The position numbers were made by a program, and so were the translations under genes. A stretch of 11,662 bases of DNA from DATKBT01 sp035546295 (lineage in GTDB: Bacteria > Acidobacteriota > Thermoanaerobaculia > Multivoradales > Multivoraceae): contig DATKBT010000135.1 of the NCBI GenBank assembly GCA_035546295.1, positions 1 to 11,662 on the forward strand, in the 5' to 3' direction. This document shows, piece by piece, positions 7,075 through 11,662 of the stretch (its first letter is position 1; the number at the start of each line of letters is the position of its first letter). The notes beneath the pieces are model-generated. The model worked only from the letters and a program-made list of their open reading frames with translations. It did not search any database and was not told the DNA's origin.

Positions 7075-7638
7075 TCATCCGGGAACGCCGGCGATCGTGT
7101 CGTAGAGGAACAGGCGCGCCTTGCTCCAGTCGCGCTTGACGGTTGCCTCCGAGATGCCGAGCGCGGCCGCCGTCTCTTCGACGGACAGGCCACCGAAGAA
7201 GCGCAGCTCGACGGTCTGGGCGAGCCGCGGATCGACTTGCTCCAGCCGCTCGAGCGCCTCGTCGATCGCCACGACCTCGGGCGCTGGAGTGGCGGCTGCC
7301 ACGCGCGCCTCGTCGAGCTCGACACGGGTGTCGCCGCCGCCCCGCTTGCGTGCGCCGCGACGCCGCGCCTGGTCGACCAGGATCCGCCGCATCACCTTCG
7401 AGGCGATGGCGAAGAAGTGGCTGCGGTCGCGGACGTCGGCGCGGGTCTGGTCGACCAGCTTGAGGTAGGCCTCGTGGACCAGCGCGGCGGAGGACAGGGT
7501 ACCCCCCCGCCCGCCGCGCAGCCGAGAGCGGGCCAGGCGGCGCAACTCCGCATACACCAACGGGAAGAGCCGGTCGATCGCCTCTGGATCCCCGTCCCCC
7601 CAAGCCTGCAGGTAGCGGGTGATCTCACCGGTTGGCAT
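7075..7638 (-). CDS. ECF-type RNA polymerase sigma factor (kinase-linked type)
   Basis: 187 residues, the usual ECF length. Region 2 (about 18-98) includes LVYAELRRLARSRL (27-40), LVHEAYLKLVD (53-63), HFFAIASKVMRRILVDQARRR (74-94), the pattern of the ECF families found in Acidobacteria and Planctomycetes (Sigma70_ECF / TIGR02999-like). Region 4 (about 125-182) has the helix-turn-helix LSVEETAAALGISEATVKRDW (151-171). Family members of this type commonly sit beside Ser/Thr kinases in place of a classical anti-sigma factor, and the kinase gene follows here. It probably directs RNA polymerase to genes controlled by that kinase; the targets are unknown. Start ATG 7638 has a poor SD (GGCGGCGG), but the in-frame upstream extension has no family-like sequence. 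No anti-sigma gene is visible. Confidence 0.9.
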   Translation of the reverse strand: MPTGEITRYLQAWGDGDPEAIDRLFPLVYAELRRLARSRLRGGRGGTLSSAALVHEAYLKLVDQTRADVRDRSHFFAIASKVMRRILVDQARRRGARKRGGGDTRVELDEARVAAATPAPEVVAIDEALERLEQVDPRLAQTVELRFFGGLSVEETAAALGISEATVKRDWSKARLFLYDTIAGVPG

Positions 7639-7646
7639 CCGCCGCC

Positions 7647-7652
7647 AGTATA
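7647..7652 (-). promoter_or_regulatory. Possible -10 box (TATACT) for the sigma-kinase operon
   Basis: On the minus strand TATACT (5 of 6 matches to TATAAT) ends 8 bases before the sigma-factor ATG at 7638. A start of transcription 6-8 bases further would fall at or next to the ATG, giving a leaderless or nearly leaderless mRNA, consistent with the weak SD. No good -35 hexamer is visible, so recognition may depend on another sigma factor or an activator. Confidence 0.35.
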
Positions 7653-7904
7653 GCGATGCGTCGCCGCGAGCCCGTGTCCTCCGGATTCGTGAAGGAAGGA
7701 GCCCTTCGAACAAGACATCATGCGCCTCACGCCCGCTGCTCGCCGCCCCCTCCCGCGACTTTTGCTGCACAGTGGGGCGGTCCGGCGGTTGCGGGCTGCC
7801 CCTGATGGCGCTGGCCGAGCTCGCAGACGGACGGGGCTCGGGTCCGAAAGAATGCCTCTCGCAACCTGCCGGTCTCGTCGATACGGTCCCGCACCATTTC
7901 CGCC

Positions 7905-7909
7905 GGAGG
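7905..7909 (+). promoter_or_regulatory. Shine-Dalgarno that fixes the TTG start of the first MgtE gene
   Basis: GGAGG stands 7 bases before TTG 7917-7919. The reading frame has no ATG nearby that keeps the whole N-terminal domain, so this site decides in favour of the rare TTG start. The 278 bases between this gene and the divergent sigma gene should hold promoters for both; I saw no convincing pair on the + strand and no recognisable Mg2+ riboswitch. Confidence 0.7.
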
Positions 7910-7916
7910 TAGTCGA

Positions 7917-9155
7917 TTGCCGCTCCCTGACCAGCGTGTGGTGCTCAGCAACGCGGCGCGCATCGTGCAGCTGAGCGAGGAGATCCATGCTCTACCGCCC
8001 TTCGAGGCGGCGGAGCGCGTCGAGCACGAACCCGATGACCAGGTCGCGGCGAGCGCGCTCGCGCTGCTCAACAACGCCGAGGTCATCGACGTCCTCTGGC
8101 ACCTGCCGGTCGAGCGGCGTGAGCGCATCGTCGCCGCCGTGCCGCTCGGGCGCGGCGATGAGTGGCTGCTGCACCGCGAGTACGACGAGGACACGGTGGG
8201 CCGCTTGATGGAGCGTCCGCTCGCCGTCTACCGGCCCGAGACCACGGTCGCCGCCGCCGTCGCCAGCCTGCGCGAGCTGGTCCAGAAGGCGCTGATCACC
8301 TACATCTTCGTCACCGACGACGAGCGCAGGCTGGTGGGGGTGGCCGCTTTTCGCGACCTGGTCTTCGCGCGACCGGACCAACGGCTGGACGAGGTCATGC
8401 AGGCCGACATGTTCTCGTTCCGCCCCGAGACCGAGCTGACGGAAGCGATGCAGTCGGCGGTAACCCGGCACTTTCCGGCCTACCCAGTCACCGACGACGA
8501 GGGGCGGCTGGTCGGGATGGTGCGCGGGCCAGCGCTGTTCGAGCGGCAGGCGTTCGAGATCAGCGCTCAGCCCGGCAGCATGGTGGGCGTCGAGAAGGAG
8601 GAGCGAGCGGCGACGCCATGGTCGCGCAGCTTCCGTTTCCGGCACCCCTGGCTGCAGCTCAACCTGCTCACCTCGTTCGTGGCGGCCGCCGTGGTCGGTG
8701 TGTTCCAGGACACCGTCGACAAGATCGTCGTGCTCGCTGCCTTCCTCCCAGTGCTCGCCGGACAATCGGGCAACTCGGGCTGTCAGGCGCTGGCAGTCAC
8801 GTTGCGCAGCATGACGCTCGGCGAGCTGCGCGCGATCAGGCCGCGCCACATCCTGCTCAAGGAGGCGTGGGTCGGCTTCCTCAACGGTGCGATCGTCGGA
8901 CTGGTGGCGGGCACCGGCATGTGGCTCTACGCCCGCTCCCAGGGTGCGGCGAGCCCGGCGGTGCTCGGCGCCATCGTGTGGTGCGCGATGGCGGCCTCGT
9001 GCGTCGCGAGCGGCCTGGCGGGCACGCTCGTCCCCCTCACGCTCAAGCGCCTCGGCGCCGACCCGGCGACCGCCTCGAGCATCTTCCTGACCACCGCGAC
9101 CGACGTGGTGAGCATGGGCCTGCTGCTCGGCCTGGCGACCATGCTGGCGCGCTGA
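7917..9155 (+). CDS. mgtE: MgtE-type magnesium transporter
   Basis: 412 residues, somewhat shorter than the usual ~450, mainly in the N-terminal MgtE domain (about 10-92). Then two CBS domains (about 95-150 with LAVYRPETTV...ITYIFVTDDERRLVG; 154-212 with FSFRPETELTEA...YPVTDDEGRLVG), a linker helix, and five membrane helices from about 248 to 410. Pore signature LPVLAGQSGNSGCQ (277-290) corresponds to the P-x-x-x-G-x-x-GN-x-G-x-Q motif of the family. Asp396 in the last helix (FLTTATDVVS) matches the conserved pore Asp. The protein forms a dimeric Mg2+ channel of the inner membrane, gated by cytoplasmic Mg2+ binding to the N and CBS domains. The last helix reads VVSMGLLLG rather than the usual VxGFFxFLG. 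It starts with TTG, is divergent from the sigma-kinase operon and converges with the oxygenase gene (211-base gap, a weak GCCGGC inverted repeat at 9188-9223). Confidence 0.92.
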   Translation: MPLPDQRVVLSNAARIVQLSEEIHALPPFEAAERVEHEPDDQVAASALALLNNAEVIDVLWHLPVERRERIVAAVPLGRGDEWLLHREYDEDTVGRLMERPLAVYRPETTVAAAVASLRELVQKALITYIFVTDDERRLVGVAAFRDLVFARPDQRLDEVMQADMFSFRPETELTEAMQSAVTRHFPAYPVTDDEGRLVGMVRGPALFERQAFEISAQPGSMVGVEKEERAATPWSRSFRFRHPWLQLNLLTSFVAAAVVGVFQDTVDKIVVLAAFLPVLAGQSGNSGCQALAVTLRSMTLGELRAIRPRHILLKEAWVGFLNGAIVGLVAGTGMWLYARSQGAASPAVLGAIVWCAMAASCVASGLAGTLVPLTLKRLGADPATASSIFLTTATDVVSMGLLLGLATMLAR

Positions 9156-9366
9156 GGTCCCCGGTCGGTTCGCAGCGTCCTGCGACGGCCGGCGTCTCGA
9201 GATCGTCGTCGAATCGAGCCGGCGGCGCCTCAGGCTCCGGGGGTCGCAACGGAGGAAGCTGGCCGCGAGCGAGATGGGCGAGCTTCGGGGGGCGGCAGCG
9301 CGACGGGCCTCCGAGGCTTCGCGGTCGAGTCGCCGGAGGACGGCTGACGTCCGAGCGTCGACGGGC

Positions 9367-10368
9367 TCAGGCGCCGAGCCAGAGCCGAGTGAGGAGCTCG
9401 CCCAGCGGGTCGCGACCCTCGACGCCGCGCAGTCGTCGCAGCGCCGTGTGATAAGCGGGGACGTAGCGCAGCCTTCGGGGCAGGAACCGGTTGGAGCGAC
9501 GGAGGAGGCCGATGGAGCGCTCGAAGAGGCGCTGCTCTCCGGGACCCCAGCGCAGTCCGAAGTCGCTGCGCAGGGGCTCGGGCATCAACCCGGCAGTCAT
9601 CGTCTGGAGCCAGCTCATCAGGGGTCTCGAGAACGGAGAGCGGGGGCAGAACAGAAAGGCGCCGGTCTCGCGCGCGGCCCGACCGACGCCGAGCCGCCCG
9701 GAGCGCCACATCGAGCGGTTGGACTCGAGGAACTCCTCCCAGGTGCGCGGCAGGTGGTCGTCCTCGATGCCGAACAGCGCCGCGAAGCGGCGGGTCTCCT
9801 GGTAGTAGACGGCTTTCTCCTCGGCGGCGAGCGGTCGCACGATGAGCTCGAACACCAGCACGGAGGTGTCCCAGAGGGTGGCGTGCACCCACCGCAGGGC
9901 TTCGGGATCGTTGGCTTGGTACGGGTCCCCGGCCCGGTGCTCGCCGAGGTCCTCGGCGAGACGCCCCGTGATCCGCTGGTGGACGCGATGGACGCGGCGC
10001 GCGGCGTCGAACGCGGCGTCGAGGTCGCCGTACACCATCGCGAAGACGTTGCGGAAGGTCCGGCGGAAGCGTCCCCACGGGTCCGCTTCGGTCTTCGAAT
10101 GCGCTGCGATGGCGTCGGCGACGGAGGGGTGGGCGAGCTGCAGGAGCGCGGCCCGGCCGCCCCCCAGGAACAGGACCGCCTCCCGGTTCACCTCCCAGAG
10201 CTTCGAGTCCGGGCCGTAGAGGCCCTTGCGAGGTTCGTCGACTCCCGCACGGAGGTGGAGGAGGCTTCGCTCGAGGTCGCCCGCGCTCACGGTGTCGCGT
10301 GGCGAGTGACCCGCGGACGGACCGCCGCCACGCTCGCCGAGGTCGGGGTGGAAGATCCGTCCGGTCAT
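9367..10368 (-). CDS. MpaB/DUF2236-family oxygenase
   Basis: 333 residues. The protein matches the oxygenase MpaB / rubber oxygenase (Lcp) group, formerly DUF2236, all-helical proteins some of which bind a b-type haem and cleave C=C bonds. Seen: LFLGGGRAALLQLAHPSVADAIAAHS (66-91, with the family's early QLAHPxVAxA), FRNVFAMVYG (105-114), RRVHRVHQRITG (124-135), ALRWVHATLWDTSV (157-170) whose His162 is a candidate haem or metal ligand by analogy, and MTAGLMPEPLRSDFGL (257-272). The substrate is unknown; many bacterial members are uncharacterised. No signal peptide or membrane helix is evident. ATG 10368 was chosen as the only start adjoining the domain; the longer in-frame reading to 10614 runs through intergenic hairpins. 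The SD is weak. It converges with the first MgtE gene. Confidence 0.88.
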   Translation of the reverse strand: MTGRIFHPDLGERGGGPSAGHSPRDTVSAGDLERSLLHLRAGVDEPRKGLYGPDSKLWEVNREAVLFLGGGRAALLQLAHPSVADAIAAHSKTEADPWGRFRRTFRNVFAMVYGDLDAAFDAARRVHRVHQRITGRLAEDLGEHRAGDPYQANDPEALRWVHATLWDTSVLVFELIVRPLAAEEKAVYYQETRRFAALFGIEDDHLPRTWEEFLESNRSMWRSGRLGVGRAARETGAFLFCPRSPFSRPLMSWLQTMTAGLMPEPLRSDFGLRWGPGEQRLFERSIGLLRRSNRFLPRRLRYVPAYHTALRRLRGVEGRDPLGELLTRLWLGA

Positions 10369-10652
10369 CGGTCGGAGTTTACGGGGTGGGGGCCGTGAGC
10401 CGGAGATGTGCTGCCAGGTCCTTCGGAGGCGAAGGATCGGCGAAGGACGCCGGCGGCGATGACGCGAAGGCCTCGCGAGCTCTCGGGCGTGCTCGTTTCG
10501 GTGCGCGCCCCGGCGACTCCGCGCTCCTAGGTCGACTAGGCCAGCGGGACGTTCTTGCCTGCCTGCGGCAGGCGGCGGTCGTTGGCCTCGCGCAAGCGCG
10601 AGACCAAGGCTCACAAAACGGTCAAAGTTCGATCAAGCCGGTGCGATCGCCC

Positions 10653-10686
10653 AGAGAAAACGGCTGTGTCCTGGTCGACCCAGCCG
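10653..10686 (-). terminator. Rho-independent terminator candidate downstream of second MgtE gene
   Basis: On the minus strand CGGCTG (10686-10681), a 14-base loop, CAGCCG (10666-10661), followed at once by TTTTCTCT (10660-10653). The stem is short and the loop long, but it includes an inner GGTCGACC palindrome and the T-rich tail is in the right place, the best in this window. It lies about 174 bases after the MgtE stop, leaving a long structured 3' region. Confidence 0.5.
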
Positions 10687-10725
10687 CGCCCGCTTGCGGG
10701 CTTGCGGCGCCACGAGTGATCGGCT

Positions 10726-10796
10726 AGCGGGCTCGTGGTATGACCGCGCTGCGACCTCGCTGCTCGTTGGGGAGTGGTGACAACCACGAGCCCGCT
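10726..10796. repeat. 14-bp perfect inverted repeat with competing third arm
   Basis: AGCGGGCTCGTGGT (10726-10739) and its exact reverse complement ACCACGAGCCCGCT (10783-10796) flank 43 bases. A third arm CCACGAG at 10710-10716 can also pair with CTCGTGG (10732-10738), and GTGGT/ACCAC (10774-10787) makes a small alternative hairpin. The arms are mutually exclusive, so two or more folds are possible. Confidence 0.85.
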
Positions 10797-10859
10797 GGTG
10801 GAAGCCGCCGGGCGCGAGATCGCTTCGCCTGGCGACTCTGGTCGGTCCCGCCGGCGGCG

Positions 10860-11662
10860 CTACAGCCTGCTCATCAGCAGGGTCGCGATGCCCAGGAAGC
10901 TGAAGAAGCCGGCGACGTCGGTCACCGTCGTCAGGAAGATCGAGGAGGACTGCGCCGGATCCTGTCTCAGACTGGTGAGGATCATGGGGATCGCGGCTCC
11001 GGAGAAACCGGCGATGGTCATCGACAGCACCATCGAGCTGCCGATCACCAGCGCCAACCCCGGCGAACGGCTCCACAGGTAGACAGCGAGCGAGGTCGTG
11101 GCGGCGACCGCAACACCGTTGCCGGCGCCCGCGAGCAACTCCTTGACGACGACCCGCAGCCACTGCTGGGTGCGCACCTCGCGCAGCGCCAGACCGCGCA
11201 TGGTGACCGCCAGCGCCTGCGCGCCGGTGTTGCCCGACTGGCCGGCGACCACCGGCAGCAGCACCGCGAGAGCGGTGACGCGAGCGATGGTGTCCTCGAA
11301 GAGGCCGACGACCGCGGCGGCGAGGAAGGCCGTCAACAGGTTGATCTCCAGCCAGGGCAGCCGCTTTCGCACCGCGAAGGCGGCGGTGGAGAGGGCCCGC
11401 TCCTCCCGGCTCGCGCCGACCATCGCCTGCAGATCGGAAACCGCCTCCTCCCGGGCGGCGTCCAGGAGGGCGTCCTGTCGAATCACTCCGAGCAGGTGCC
11501 CCTGCACGTCGACCACCGGCAAGCTGGTGAGCCGAGGCTCCTCGAGGAGCTCACTCACCTCGCTGCGGGGCGCCATGGCCCCGATCACCGCCCGAGGCGG
11601 CTGCACGAGCGTCTCCAGCGTCTCGTCGGAGGGGGCCACCGCGAGCTCCGCGAGGAGCACCG
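10860..11662 (-). CDS. mgtE: MgtE-type magnesium transporter, second copy (5' end outside window)
   Basis: The last ~267 codons of a second MgtE-family gene; it enters from the right edge, so the N-terminal domain and first CBS domain are not seen. Visible: the second CBS domain (about the first 75 residues, ending SLPVVDVQGHLLGVI), linker, then the membrane domain WLEINLLTAFLAAAVVGLFEDT, pore signature LPVVAGQSGNTGAQ, and the last helix FLTTVTDVAGFFSFLG with the conserved pore Asp and the usual FFxFLG. Family role: Mg2+ channel of the inner membrane gated by intracellular Mg2+. The membrane part is clearly alike to that of the gene at 7917-9155 (shared LPVxAGQSGNxGxQALAVTxR), but the two are not near-identical, so they are old paralogues rather than a fresh duplication. 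It ends with TAG; a structured 3' region and a terminator candidate follow. Confidence 0.92.
   Translation of the reverse strand, partial: VLLAELAVAPSDETLETLVQPPRAVIGAMAPRSEVSELLEEPRLTSLPVVDVQGHLLGVIRQDALLDAAREEAVSDLQAMVGASREERALSTAAFAVRKRLPWLEINLLTAFLAAAVVGLFEDTIARVTALAVLLPVVAGQSGNTGAQALAVTMRGLALREVRTQQWLRVVVKELLAGAGNGVAVAATTSLAVYLWSRSPGLALVIGSSMVLSMTIAGFSGAAIPMILTSLRQDPAQSSSIFLTTVTDVAGFFSFLGIATLLMSRL

Larger units (their letters stand above)
10369..10859. other. 490-base intergenic region rich in inverted repeats
   Basis: No protein-like reading frame was found on either strand. Inverted repeats seen: TCCTTCG/CGAAGGA (10419-10436, loop 4); CCTAG/CTAGG (10526-10540, loop 5); GCCTGCC/GGCAGGC (10557-10573, loop 3); TTGG-x-CTCGCGC/GCGCGAG-x-CCAA (10582-10607); GCCCGC/GCGGGC (10688-10701, loop 2); CCACGAG/CTCGTGG (10710-10738); a 14-bp perfect pair (10726-10739 with 10783-10796). 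Bases about 10603-10665 are clearly less GC-rich than their surroundings. The region is the 3' side of the second MgtE gene and the 5' side of the oxygenase gene, so it should hold the terminator of the first and the promoter of the second. I found no convincing promoter. Confidence 0.7.

Noticed and set aside
4266..7139. A 957-codon open frame on the + strand opposite the kinase gene
   Set aside because: It is the antisense shadow of a GC-rich gene with strong third-position bias. Its translation has no recognisable domain, while the minus strand encodes a full kinase-TPR protein.
7638..7916. Possible Mg2+ riboswitch (M-box) ahead of the first MgtE gene
   Set aside because: The leader could be long enough, but I could not recognise the conserved M-box elements, and no terminator-like switch precedes the TTG start.
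9274..10398. Long + strand open frame opposite the oxygenase, with a similar one on + at 8162-9451 over the MgtE gene
   Set aside because: No domain pattern; both overlap well-supported genes and have the low-complexity Arg/Ala/Gly composition of GC-rich shadows.
10600..10740. Possible tRNA gene in the less GC-rich part of the intergenic region (AAAGTTCGATCAAG)
   Set aside because: The T-loop-like GTTCGATC lacks a pairing T-stem, and no acceptor stem or anticodon arm fits around it.

Overview
The window is GC-rich (roughly 70% by eye) bacterial chromosomal DNA. Three things suggest a member of the Acidobacteriota, perhaps of the Thermoanaerobaculia type, although no marker gene settles this. 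The first is an ECF sigma factor directly followed by a membrane Ser/Thr kinase with a long TPR tail. The second is a secreted-protein C-terminus with a WVF...LTDV...VTDT pattern. The third is the tail of a TonB-dependent receptor ending in aromatic Trp. The lineage is an inference.

Left part (1-2287, + strand): the end of a secreted protein, apparently carrying a one-base frameshift; an FMN nitroreductase-family gene; an AraC-type regulator with a DUF6597-like N-terminal domain, 24 bases downstream of the nitroreductase gene; a strong hairpin; then a small VOC (glyoxalase/bleomycin-resistance fold) gene. Nitroreductase and regulator could form one transcription unit.

Middle (2288-4382): about 60 codons of the 3' end of a TonB-dependent receptor survive on the minus strand with no body of the gene (a remnant). 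Next comes a complete GlcD/D2HGDH-type FAD-linked 2-hydroxyacid dehydrogenase on +. Its stop codon lies inside a 10-bp tandem repeat.

Signalling module (4383-7638, minus strand): an ECF sigma factor of the type paired with kinases and, 4 bases later, an 895-residue receptor-like Ser/Thr kinase (kinase domain, one membrane helix, nine exact 42-residue TPR units outside). They are divergent from the next gene.

Right part (7917-11662): a complete MgtE-type Mg2+ channel gene on + (TTG start with strong SD), convergent with an MpaB/DUF2236-family oxygenase on minus. A 490-base intergenic stretch rich in inverted repeats follows, with a good minus-strand terminator candidate. A second MgtE gene on minus runs off the right edge. 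The two MgtE proteins share the pore region but differ in the last helix.

No tRNA, rRNA, CRISPR array, transposase or phage gene was seen. I did not find a clearly undescribed multi-gene system. The best leads are the structured intergenic region at 10419-10796, the receptor remnant, the repeat at the dehydrogenase stop, and the sigma-kinase pair next to MgtE.
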